Origin: Pseudomonadota bacterium
GTDB lineage: Bacteria; Pseudomonadota; Alphaproteobacteria; UBA8366; GCA-2717185
Assembly: GCA_027619655.1 (NCBI GenBank)
Contig: JAQCHR010000291.1
Location: 1-5,458 of the forward strand
Reading direction: 5' to 3'
DNA length: 5,458 nt
Both the position numbers and the translations under genes were made by a program. Under the pieces are notes generated by a model. That model was not told the DNA's origin and searched no databases. It saw only the letters and a list, made by a program, of their open reading frames with translations. Shown one piece after another: positions 1-5,458 of this stretch (positions are counted from its first letter, which is position 1; the number at the start of each line of letters is the position of its first letter).

Positions 1-189
1 GCCGCCAACTTCCGCGCCGGCGGGGCCGCCGATTCGCGCCGTCGCGCTGACCGCCGTCCCATCCAGTTCCGCCAGAATCTGTTCCACCGGGCCGCCCGGC
101 GCAAACTGTACGATCGCGAAATTGATCGCCATGATGACGAACAGTGTCGGAACAACCAGCAGCAGTCGGCGGATGATGTAAGGCAGCAT
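1..189 (-). CDS. yejB: YejB-type peptide ABC transporter permease, N-terminal part (truncated by window edge)
   Basis: This is the inner-membrane permease subunit of a YejABEF-type importer for peptides (microcin C in E. coli, muropeptides or antimicrobial peptides in alphaproteobacteria). Only 63 codons are in the window, against roughly 360 in the family, and the frame stays open to base 1. The peptide starts MLPYIIRRLLLVVPTL and continues with a hydrophobic first membrane segment at about residues 4-29. It then reads QFAPGGPVEQ at 28-37, the start of the periplasmic loop; the IRRLLL...IPT...FAPGGP pattern is typical of YejB and other DppB-like permeases. The ATG at 189 is chosen because it places the first membrane segment at the N-terminus. 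The upstream AAAG is a weak ribosome site, so translation may depend on yejA, whose stop lies 25 nt upstream. The family is secure; Yej rather than another Opp/Dpp permease rests mainly on the adjacent YejA-like gene. Confidence 0.88.
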   Translation of the reverse strand, partial: MLPYIIRRLLLVVPTLFVIMAINFAIVQFAPGGPVEQILAELDGTAVSATARIGGPAGAEVGG

Positions 190-214
190 ATGGTTTTACT
201 TTGCCGTTCCGGTG

Positions 215-2050
215 TTACGGGTTTCGGTATCGCCGCAGCTGCGACAGGGCGGCATCCTTCGCCGGATCGACCCACCAGCTGAATATCTGCACCCCGCTGT
301 CGGGAATGGTATCAGGTCGCCCGAACCGGTCCCAGTAGACATACCTGTCATAGGGAATATGCCAGTGCGGCACGACGAGATGCTGCCACTGCAGCACGTA
401 ATCGAGCGCGCGGACCGCGTTGACCAGTTCCTTGCGGTCCCCGGCTGAAATCACCTTTTCGATCAGTTCATCGACAACGGGATTTTTAATACCGGCAATA
501 TTGCGGCTGCCATCGCGGTCCGCCGCGGCCGCCCCCCAGAATTCGCGCTGTTCATTCCCCGGCGATGCGGATTGCCCTATACTGAGAACCACCATGTCAA
601 AGTCGAAACGGTCGAGCCGTTCTTTGTATTGCGACGTATCCACGGTCCGAACGCTGGCCTCGATTCCCAGGCGCTTAAGGTTTGCGGTATAGGGTAGCGC
701 AATGCGTTCGAACAACGGGCTGACCAGCAGGATTTCGAAGGTCATCGGCCTGCCTGTCGCCGTATTCGTGAGCTTCTTGGTATTCGGATCAACCGTCCAG
801 CCGGCCTCTTCCAGCAGCTTCAGCGCATCCCGAAGGTTTCCGCGGATATTGCCGGTTCCATCGGTTTTCGGCGGGTTGAAGACGGTGGTAAACACCTCCT
901 CGGGAATCCGGCCGCGATAGGGTTCCAGAATTTTCAGAACCTCGCCTTCCGGAAGGCCCGTTGCGCTCAGTTCCGAATTGTCGAAATAGCTGCGGGTCCG
1001 GACGTACTGGCCGTAGAACAGCGCCTTGTTGGACCATTCGAAATCGAACGCGTAGGAAAGCGCCTGCCGGACATTCGGATCCTTGAACATGTCGCGGCGC
1101 TGGTTCATCACGAAGCCCTGCATCCCGGCGGGACGGTTGTGTTCGAAAGTGGATTTGATGAGCCTGCCGTCCCGGACCGCCGGAACGTCATAGGCCGTCG
1201 CCCAATCCTTGGCCGAGTTTTCAAGCCGGTAATCGAAGGCCCCGGATTTCAGCGCCTCAATCGCGACGGTCGAATCACGGTAATAGTCGAATCGGACACG
1301 GTCGAAATTCCACTGGCCCTTCTGCGTCGGGTGGTCGGCGCCCCAGTAATCCTTCACGCGTTCATACACGACTTCGCGGTCCGGCTCGAAGCTCAGGATC
1401 CGGTATGGTCCGCTGCCAAGCGGCGGCTCCAGGGTCGTCGCCTCGAAATCCCGGCCTTCCCAGTAGTGCTTCGGCAGGACCGGCGCGTCGCTGACGATCA
1501 GGGGCAATTCGCGGTTGACGCCGCCGGTAAAGGTAAATTTCACCGTCCGCTCGCCCGTCTTCACCGGCGTTTCGACATTCGCATAGTAATAGCGGTAGAG
1601 CGGCTGTCCCTTTTCCTTCAGCGTCTCGAAGCTCCAGATCACGTCGTCGACCGTGACCGGCTTGCCGTCATGCCATTTGGCATCGGTGCGAAGGATGAAC
1701 GAAATCCAGGACCGATCTTCCGGCATTTCGACCGATTCCGCCAGCAGCCCGTATTTGCTGAACGGTTCGGCGGCGGAGGGAACCATCAGCGATTCGAACA
1801 GCAGTCCGATACCGCCTGCTGCCCGCCCCTTGATGACGAAAGGGTTGAAGGTATCAAACCCGCCAAATCCCCAGTTGCGGAGTTCGCCGCCTTTGGGCGC
1901 ATCCGGATTGACGTAGTCGAAATGCTTGAAATCCGCCGGGTATTTCAGGTCGCCATGCATGGCGATGCCGTGGCTGACGCTCGTCTGCGCCGACACGGGA
2001 GAGACGGAGATCAAGACGCTGGCAATTGCGGCACCGAGAATTCGGATCAC
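215..2050 (-). CDS. yejA: Periplasmic solute-binding protein, family 5, YejA-like
   Basis: This protein captures peptides or muropeptide-like ligands in the periplasm and delivers them to the YejB/YejE permease and YejF ATPase. From the chosen GTG start it is 611 residues, normal for YejA (about 600). Residues 1-21 form a Sec signal peptide: Arg3, a hydrophobic core, then cleavage after PVSA before QTS. There is no lipobox cysteine, so it should be soluble. SBP_bac_5 landmarks in order are NPDAPKGGELRNWGFGGFD near 48-66, FNPFVIKGRAAGG at about 68-80, WHDGKPVTVDDV near 126-137, LGSGPYRI near 211-218 and DPNVRQALSYAFDFE near 324-338. The C-terminus, around IPYDRYVYWDRFGRPD, is also YejA-like. 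GTG at 2050 is preferred over the in-frame ATG at 2074 because AGGGAG lies 6 nt upstream of it, and the ATG would put eight polar residues before the signal peptide. It opens the operon that continues into yejB. The ligand cannot be read from the sequence. Confidence 0.93.
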   Translation of the reverse strand: MIRILGAAIASVLISVSPVSAQTSVSHGIAMHGDLKYPADFKHFDYVNPDAPKGGELRNWGFGGFDTFNPFVIKGRAAGGIGLLFESLMVPSAAEPFSKYGLLAESVEMPEDRSWISFILRTDAKWHDGKPVTVDDVIWSFETLKEKGQPLYRYYYANVETPVKTGERTVKFTFTGGVNRELPLIVSDAPVLPKHYWEGRDFEATTLEPPLGSGPYRILSFEPDREVVYERVKDYWGADHPTQKGQWNFDRVRFDYYRDSTVAIEALKSGAFDYRLENSAKDWATAYDVPAVRDGRLIKSTFEHNRPAGMQGFVMNQRRDMFKDPNVRQALSYAFDFEWSNKALFYGQYVRTRSYFDNSELSATGLPEGEVLKILEPYRGRIPEEVFTTVFNPPKTDGTGNIRGNLRDALKLLEEAGWTVDPNTKKLTNTATGRPMTFEILLVSPLFERIALPYTANLKRLGIEASVRTVDTSQYKERLDRFDFDMVVLSIGQSASPGNEQREFWGAAAADRDGSRNIAGIKNPVVDELIEKVISAGDRKELVNAVRALDYVLQWQHLVVPHWHIPYDRYVYWDRFGRPDTIPDSGVQIFSWWVDPAKDAALSQLRRYRNP

Positions 2051-2056
2051 GTTCGA

Positions 2057-2062
2057 CTCCCT
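2057..2062 (-). promoter_or_regulatory. Ribosome binding site that decides the yejA start
   Basis: On the minus strand this reads AGGGAG, with a 6-nt spacer to the GTG at 2050. The alternative in-frame ATG at 2074 has no purine-rich site at a suitable distance, so this site favours the GTG start and a compact 21-residue signal peptide. Confidence 0.7.
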
Positions 2063-2089
2063 GGAAAGGCACATACGGCAGTATCGACT

Positions 2090-2135
2090 AGCATAACGGA
2101 AACACAGAACGATACGTGGTCTTTTGCGCCGTCAA
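2090..2135 (-). promoter_or_regulatory. Possible yejA promoter elements (weak)
   Basis: The leader upstream of yejA holds TTGACG (2130-2135) as a -35 candidate. It is followed after a short 15-nt spacer by TATCGT (2109-2114). A separate TATGCT hexamer (2090-2095) lies closer to the gene but has no matching -35. A promoter is expected here because a terminator-like hairpin lies just upstream, but none of these pairings is convincing by itself. Confidence 0.25.
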
Positions 2136-2153
2136 TGTCCAGATTTTGACCCG

Positions 2154-2177
2154 AAAACAATCCGGCGCTGCCGGTTG
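2154..2177 (-). terminator. Probable intrinsic terminator downstream of hisN
   Basis: Read on the minus strand, CCGGC and GCCGG pair around an AGC loop. The stem extends by CAA/TTG past one bulged A, and is followed directly by TTTT then C. It begins 16 nt past the hisN stop codon and ahead of the yejA leader, exactly where the cycM-hisN transcript would be expected to end. The stem is short and the T-run only four bases, so efficiency is uncertain. Confidence 0.55.
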
Positions 2178-2193
2178 TGCTTTTCCTGGCGGA

Positions 2194-2973
2194 TCACCCG
2201 GCGAGCTGTTTCAGCGCCGCGTCATGCAGCGCCGGCGTGCTCGCCGCCACGATGCTGCCATCCGATTGCGGCGTCAGCGGATTGCCCTGCCAGTCGGTCA
2301 TCACGCCGCCCGCCTGTTGGACCACCGCCACCGGCGCCGCAAAGTCCCAGACATGGAGGCCGGTTTCGATCACCAGGTCGGCATGACCGGACGCCAGCAG
2401 GCCCAGCGCGTAGCAATCGGTCCCGTAACGGGTGAAGCGAACCCGGTCGCGGACCCTGTGAAACGCCGCCAGCGCGCCGTCGCGGGCATAATATTCCGGC
2501 GCGGTCGTGAACAGCCGCGCCTTTGCAAGTTCGGTGCAACCGCTGACCCGCGCCCGCGCGCCATTCAATGTGGTTTCCCGGCCTGTTGCGCCCAGCCATC
2601 GTTCCCCGGAAATCGGCTGATCGACAAGCCCGAGCACAAATTGCCCGTCGATGGCGAGGCCAATCAGCGTGCAGAACATGGCCACACCGGAAGCGAAGGC
2701 TGATGTCCCGTCGATGGGGTCGAGGATCCACTGCACCCCGTCCGGCGCTGGCACCCCTCCCATTTCCTCGCCGACGATCCCGTGATCGGGGCAACTGTCG
2801 CGCAGGATTTCGCGCATCGCCGCCTCAACCTCCCGGTCAGCGCGCGTAACCGGCGTATCGTCGGATTTCGTCTCGATATCGAGCGGCGCGCGGAAATAGC
2901 GCCGCGCAATCGGCCGCGCCGCATCTGCCAGTTTCCCGGCAATATCGATGTATTCCACGGGACAGCGATTCAT
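2194..2973 (-). CDS. hisN: Histidinol-phosphatase, inositol-monophosphatase family (HisN type)
   Basis: A Mg2+-dependent phosphatase of the inositol monophosphatase superfamily, most likely hydrolysing L-histidinol phosphate to histidinol, the penultimate step of histidine synthesis, in the cytoplasm. The 259 residues match family length. The metal and catalytic motifs are all present: TKSDDTPVTRADRE at 35-48, GEE at 68-70, WILDPIDGTSAF at 82-93 (Asp85 and Asp88 as metal ligands), and WDFAAPVAVVQQAGG at 209-223 with Asp210. The stretch YGTDCYALGLLASGHADLVIE (about 183-203) resembles HisN enzymes more than SuhB or CysQ. The ATG at 2973 has AGAGGG 9 nt upstream. It lies 27 nt after cycM on the same strand, so co-transcription is likely, and a hairpin follows its stop. 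The IMPase fold is certain; histidinol phosphate as substrate is an inference, with general inositol monophosphatase the main alternative. Confidence 0.87.
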   Translation of the reverse strand: MNRCPVEYIDIAGKLADAARPIARRYFRAPLDIETKSDDTPVTRADREVEAAMREILRDSCPDHGIVGEEMGGVPAPDGVQWILDPIDGTSAFASGVAMFCTLIGLAIDGQFVLGLVDQPISGERWLGATGRETTLNGARARVSGCTELAKARLFTTAPEYYARDGALAAFHRVRDRVRFTRYGTDCYALGLLASGHADLVIETGLHVWDFAAPVAVVQQAGGVMTDWQGNPLTPQSDGSIVAASTPALHDAALKQLAG

Positions 2974-3000
2974 GCCCGCTGACCCTCTCGTGGCTCTATC

Positions 3001-3540
3001 CTACTCTAGGGGAATCGGCGAGTCCGACAGGTCGCGCATGTAACGGACCATTTCGGCGCGTTCCTCGGGTTTTTTGAAACCAACGAAGTTCATCTTCGTG
3101 CCAAGGGCGAACTGCTTGGGCTTGAACAGGAACGCATTCAGATCGGCCACGCTCCAGGTGCCGCCCATTTCCCTGAGCGCGCTGGAATAGCTGAAGCCAT
3201 CCGTCTGCGCCCGCGCACCGCCGACGACGCCCCACAGGTTCGGGCCAACCTTGTTCGGGCCGCCCTTGTCAAAGGAGTGACAGGCCGTGCACTTCTTGGC
3301 AAGTTTTTCTCCGGCGGCAACATCCGCCGACGCCCAGATCCCCGCGATCGGTTCCGGTTCCGCCGGCGCTTCCGCCGTCTGGGTTTCCGCGGGCGCATTG
3401 CCGCCGATGGCGTAGACGGGCGATTCGAGTTCCTGCGGGTGGTAGAACATGTCCGCGGCAAACCCGCCGGTCATCGCGATCAGGCCGGCAAAGAGCACCG
3501 CGCCAATGACCTTGTTCATAAAAAGCGGATCACTGTTCAT
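3001..3540 (-). CDS. cycM: Membrane-anchored c-type cytochrome, CycM-like
   Basis: A class I c-type cytochrome tethered to the inner membrane and facing the periplasm. In alphaproteobacteria CycM-type proteins pass electrons from the bc1 complex to aa3-type cytochrome oxidase. The 179-residue protein has an uncleaved N-terminal anchor at about residues 9-30, then an Ala/Pro/Glu-rich linker at about 47-65. The haem domain spans roughly 67-172. It contains CTACH at 84-88 (Cys84 and Cys87 for the thioether bonds, His88 as axial ligand), KVGPNLWGVVG at 97-107, and Met150 in LGTKMNF as the probable second axial ligand. The ATG at 3540 is preceded by AGAGGGG with a 7-nt spacer; the internal Met8 has no such support. 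It is the first gene of a likely cycM-hisN transcript and is divergent from kdsB. The cytochrome assignment is firm; the exact redox partner is inferred. Confidence 0.92.
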   Translation of the reverse strand: MNSDPLFMNKVIGAVLFAGLIAMTGGFAADMFYHPQELESPVYAIGGNAPAETQTAEAPAEPEPIAGIWASADVAAGEKLAKKCTACHSFDKGGPNKVGPNLWGVVGGARAQTDGFSYSSALREMGGTWSVADLNAFLFKPKQFALGTKMNFVGFKKPEERAEMVRYMRDLSDSPIPLE

Positions 3541-3765
3541 GTCTATTCCCCTCTTTCACCCCAACGACCGGCAATCCGACCAAGGCCGCAGGATCGCCAG
3601 TTCGCGGCATAACACTGTTCCGGCGGAAATACCCCTACGCCATCCCACGCCAGCGGTATAATCTGCATCGGCGCGGAATGCAATGTCGCGCAATGGCGCC
3701 CAAAGAACGAAAAAAGCGTGGTCCGCCGCCACTATAAGGTCCGATTGTCACAGGCACTGGTTTAC
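3541..3765. promoter_or_regulatory. Divergent intergenic region between cycM and kdsB
   Basis: This 225-nt stretch must carry promoters for both directions. On the plus strand a perfect TATAAT lies at 3657-3662 and a TATAAG at 3733-3738, both without a good TTGACA-like -35. On the minus strand TATACC (3653-3658) sits 17 nt downstream of TTGCAT (3676-3681) and could serve cycM. The plus TATAAT and minus TATACC hexamers overlap by two bases, so opposing promoters might compete. No recognisable operator or riboswitch was found. An A-rich patch occupies 3701-3715. Individual hexamers are weak evidence. Confidence 0.4.
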
Positions 3766-4509
3766 ATGTCCTTACCGAAAAACCCGATCGTCATCATCCC
3801 CGCAAGGCTGGCGTCCACCCGCCTGCCGGACAAACCGCTGGCCGATATCCATGGCGACAGCATGATCGTACATGTCTGGCGCCGTGCGATGGAAGCGGAT
3901 ATCGGGCCGGTCATCGTAGCCGCCGCCGAAACGGCAATCGTCGAATCGGTGCTGGCTGCGGGCGGAAAGGCGGTTTTGACCGATCCGGCGCACCCGTCGG
4001 GGTCGGACCGCATTCACGAGGCCCTGCAGATCGCCGATCCGGACGGCCGGTATGACGCCGTCGTCAATATCCAGGGCGACCTGCCGACTATCGCCGCCGA
4101 AGTAATCCGCGCCGTCTTCGCGCCGCTGCAAAACAGCAGCGTGGACATCGCGACACTGGGCGTCAAAATCACTGTCGGCACCGAAAAAACCAACCCTAAT
4201 GTGGTCAAGGCGATTGCCGCCATCGCGCCGGATGCGACAACGGGTCGCGCTCTGTACTTCACCCGGGCGACCGCGCCGTGGGGCGACGGGCCGCTGTATC
4301 ACCATATCGGTTTGTATGCCTATCGCCGCACGGCGCTGGGGCGATTCGTCGCGCTGCCCGCCGGCATTCTGGAACAACGGGAACGGCTGGAACAGCTCAG
4401 GGCGCTGGAAGCGGGCATGAGGATTGACTTGGCGCTCGTTGACACTGTTCCACTCGGTGTCGATACTCCCGCCGATCTCGACAGGGCGCGGCAGGTACTC
4501 GCGCCCTGA
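3766..4509 (+). CDS. kdsB: 3-deoxy-manno-octulosonate cytidylyltransferase (CMP-Kdo synthetase)
   Basis: This cytoplasmic enzyme activates Kdo with CTP to give CMP-Kdo, the donor for the inner core of lipopolysaccharide. The 247 residues match the family (about 248). Motifs in order are IIPARLASTRLPDKPLADI at 10-28 (nucleotide-binding loop), HPSGSDRIHEA at 76-86, VNIQGDLPTI at 100-109 with the metal-binding Asp105, HHIGLYAYRR at 179-188, LEQRERLEQLRALEAGMRI at 202-220, and GVDTPADLDRAR at 231-242 with the second conserved metal-ligand Asp. SGSDR and QGDLP, in place of SGTDR and QGDEP, are the forms I know from alphaproteobacterial KdsB. The ATG at 3766 puts the binding loop at the usual distance from the N-terminus; in-frame TTG 3745 (after AAGG) and GTG 3718 are less likely. 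The ribosome site before the ATG is poor. pheA follows after 29 nt, probably in the same transcript. Confidence 0.95.
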   Translation: MSLPKNPIVIIPARLASTRLPDKPLADIHGDSMIVHVWRRAMEADIGPVIVAAAETAIVESVLAAGGKAVLTDPAHPSGSDRIHEALQIADPDGRYDAVVNIQGDLPTIAAEVIRAVFAPLQNSSVDIATLGVKITVGTEKTNPNVVKAIAAIAPDATTGRALYFTRATAPWGDGPLYHHIGLYAYRRTALGRFVALPAGILEQRERLEQLRALEAGMRIDLALVDTVPLGVDTPADLDRARQVLAP

Positions 4510-4516
4510 TTCGCAT

Positions 4517-4522
4517 TATAAT
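4517..4522 (+). promoter_or_regulatory. TATAAT hexamer in the kdsB-pheA gap
   Basis: A perfect -10 consensus (TTATAAT with the preceding T) lies 16 nt before the pheA ATG, in the 29-nt AT-richer gap after kdsB. The -35 position (4494-4499, GGTACT) falls in the end of kdsB and does not resemble TTGACA. A start about 7 nt downstream would leave a leader of roughly 10 nt. It may be chance or a weak internal promoter. Confidence 0.2.
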
Positions 4523-4538
4523 GGATTAGAACGGAACC

Positions 4539-5393
4539 ATGGCAGCCGCATCAGACAATATCATCGCCTATCAGGGCCAGCCTGGGGCGAATTCGGACAT
4601 GGCATGCCGCGCGGTATACCCGGGGATGACGCCGCTGCCCTGCGCGTCATTCGAAGACGTGTTCGCCGCCGTCCGCGATGGCGAGGCCCGGCTGGCGATG
4701 ATTCCGATCGAGAATTCCTCGGCAGGCCGTGTCGCTGACATCCACCATCTGCTGCCGGATTCCAGGCTGCACATCATTGCCGAGCATTTCCAGCCGGTGC
4801 ATTACCTGCTGCTGGCCAATCCGGGCGTCAAGATCGAAAGCCTAGAATACGTATACAGCCACCACCAGTCGCTGTCGCAATGCCGTGAAACGCTGCGGGC
4901 GCTGAAGCTGAAACCGATGACCCATGCGGATAACGCGGGCGCGGCGAAGGACCTGTCCGAAAACCCGGATCCGAAACAGGGAGCGCTGTCATCGCATCTT
5001 GCGGCGGAAATTTACGGGCTGGATATCCTGCGCCGCGACATGGAAGACCATGCCAACAACACGACCCGGTTCATCATCATGTCGCAGGAACCGATCGACC
5101 CCGACCCGGACTCCGGCCCGATCATCACGTCCTTCGTCTTCCAGGTCCGCAACGTTCCGGCGGCGCTGTACAAGGCAATGGGCGGCTTCGCGACCAACGG
5201 CGTCAATATGACGAAGCTGGAATCCTACATGATCAACGGGGAATTCACGGCGACGCAGTTCTATGCTGATATCGAGGGCCATCCGAGCGACACATCGGTC
5301 CGGCTGGCGCTTGAGGAACTGGGCTTTTTCAGCCGCCAGGTAAAGGTACTGGGCGTTTATCCGGCAAACCCGCAGCGCTACGTGAAGCGCTAA
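4539..5393 (+). CDS. pheA: Prephenate dehydratase, monofunctional, with C-terminal ACT domain
   Basis: This cytoplasmic enzyme converts prephenate to phenylpyruvate with loss of water and CO2, the committed step to phenylalanine. The 284-residue protein has no chorismate mutase domain, unlike the fused E. coli PheA. The catalytic domain spans about 8-182: AYQGQPGANSDMA at 10-22, MIPIENSSAGRVADIHHLLP at 54-73, YSHHQSLSQC at 106-115, and NNTTRF at 173-178, which carries the conserved Thr-Arg-Phe of the active site. The ACT domain spans about 196-275, with PAALYKAMGGFATNGVNMT followed by LESYM at 227-231. This corresponds to the GALV and ESRP motifs that bind phenylalanine, so allosteric feedback inhibition is likely. 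The ATG at 4539 is chosen because the catalytic domain begins directly after it; its ribosome site (GGA, close) is weak. It lies 29 nt behind kdsB, probably co-transcribed, and its stop codon starts a long palindrome. Confidence 0.95.
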   Translation: MAAASDNIIAYQGQPGANSDMACRAVYPGMTPLPCASFEDVFAAVRDGEARLAMIPIENSSAGRVADIHHLLPDSRLHIIAEHFQPVHYLLLANPGVKIESLEYVYSHHQSLSQCRETLRALKLKPMTHADNAGAAKDLSENPDPKQGALSSHLAAEIYGLDILRRDMEDHANNTTRFIIMSQEPIDPDPDSGPIITSFVFQVRNVPAALYKAMGGFATNGVNMTKLESYMINGEFTATQFYADIEGHPSDTSVRLALEELGFFSRQVKVLGVYPANPQRYVKR

Positions 5394-5454
5394 AGCAAAT
5401 CGTGATTAATCGGAATCACCCAGGTGATTCCGATTAACACGTGAATTTGCTTTA
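5391..5454. repeat. Long imperfect palindrome starting on the pheA stop codon; possible terminator or dispersed intergenic element
   Basis: The left arm (5391-5420) and right arm (5423-5454) pair over about 29 base pairs. There is an outer 10-bp stem TAAAGCAAAT/ATTTGCTTTA and 4 bp CGTG/CACG. Small bulges follow (A5405 on the left, TGA 5442-5444 on the right), then a perfect 15-bp inner stem TTAATCGGAATCACC/GGTGATTCCGATTAA around a CA turn. It is more AT-rich than the flanking genes. Its place directly after pheA suits transcription termination, with the U-rich outer right arm (TTTGCTTTAATT) as a possible tail. However, the stem is not GC-rich and there is no clean T-run directly after the inner hairpin. 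The length, the symmetric TA ends and the AT-rich composition would equally fit a dispersed palindromic element. The palindrome is seen directly; its function is inferred. Confidence 0.8.
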
Positions 5455-5458
5455 ATTC

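Noticed and set aside
1139..2149. 336-codon open frame on the plus strand, antisense to yejA
   Set aside because: It lies opposite a clear solute-binding protein. Its translation is rich in Arg and Gly with no recognisable domain, as expected for a mirror frame of GC-rich coding DNA, and it has no ribosome site.
2160..2185. Plus-strand reading of the hisN-yejA hairpin as a terminator with TTTT at 2181-2184
   Set aside because: No plus-strand gene runs into it and the T-run is offset from the stem, so the minus-strand interpretation is preferred.
2116..2703. 195-codon plus-strand open frame over hisN
   Set aside because: It is antisense to a well-supported phosphatase, Arg-rich and low in complexity, and shows no family motifs.
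2222..2794. 190-codon minus-strand frame inside hisN in another phase
   Set aside because: It overlaps the real gene on the same strand and is Arg/Gly-rich, a third-position GC shadow.
3671..3691. GCGCG/CGCGC hairpin in the cycM-kdsB intergenic region
   Set aside because: It has only 5 bp and an 11-nt loop, with no T-run. Such pairs are frequent by chance in GC-rich DNA.
3678..3737. Short upstream open frame before kdsB, 19 codons, very basic, ending in several prolines
   Set aside because: It starts about 9 nt after a hypothetical start site from the TATAAT at 3657, so I considered a leader peptide. There is no ribosome site or known leader pattern, and a 19-codon frame is expected by chance.
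3772..4377. 201-codon minus-strand frame opposite kdsB
   Set aside because: It is antisense to a canonical KdsB with all motifs and has no independent signal.

Overview
The window is about 5.5 kb of GC-rich, densely coding chromosomal DNA that reads as a free-living alphaproteobacterium, possibly of a Rhodospirillales-like lineage. The evidence for this is a CycM-type membrane-anchored cytochrome c divergent from kdsB-pheA, a KdsB carrying SGSDR and QGDLP where enterobacterial enzymes have SGTDR and QGDEP, a monofunctional prephenate dehydratase with an ESYM ACT motif, and a HisN-type histidinol-phosphatase. The exact genus cannot be read from the sequence. This is ordinary core metabolism; I found no defence system, phage, insertion sequence, CRISPR array or RNA gene.

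Layout, left to right. Positions 1-189 (minus) are the first 63 codons of a YejB-type peptide ABC permease that runs off the left edge. Positions 215-2050 (minus) encode its periplasmic family 5 solute-binding protein, YejA-like. Both are read leftward as the start of a yejABEF-type importer operon. A GC-rich hairpin with a short T-run at 2154-2177 separates this operon from the next minus-strand unit, which is cycM (3001-3540) followed 27 nt later by hisN (2194-2973).

A 225-nt divergent intergenic region (3541-3765) lies between cycM and the plus-strand pair kdsB (3766-4509) and pheA (4539-5393), which are 29 nt apart. The window ends in a long imperfect palindrome (5391-5454) whose left arm begins on the pheA stop codon. 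It is the least ordinary piece of sequence here.

The genes do not form one pathway. YejA/YejB import peptides or muropeptide-like compounds. CycM carries electrons in the respiratory chain. HisN and PheA make histidine and phenylalanine. KdsB activates Kdo for lipopolysaccharide, which indicates a Gram-negative outer membrane with Kdo-containing LPS. All complete genes have intact frames and the expected family motifs, with no sign of decay or recent transfer.
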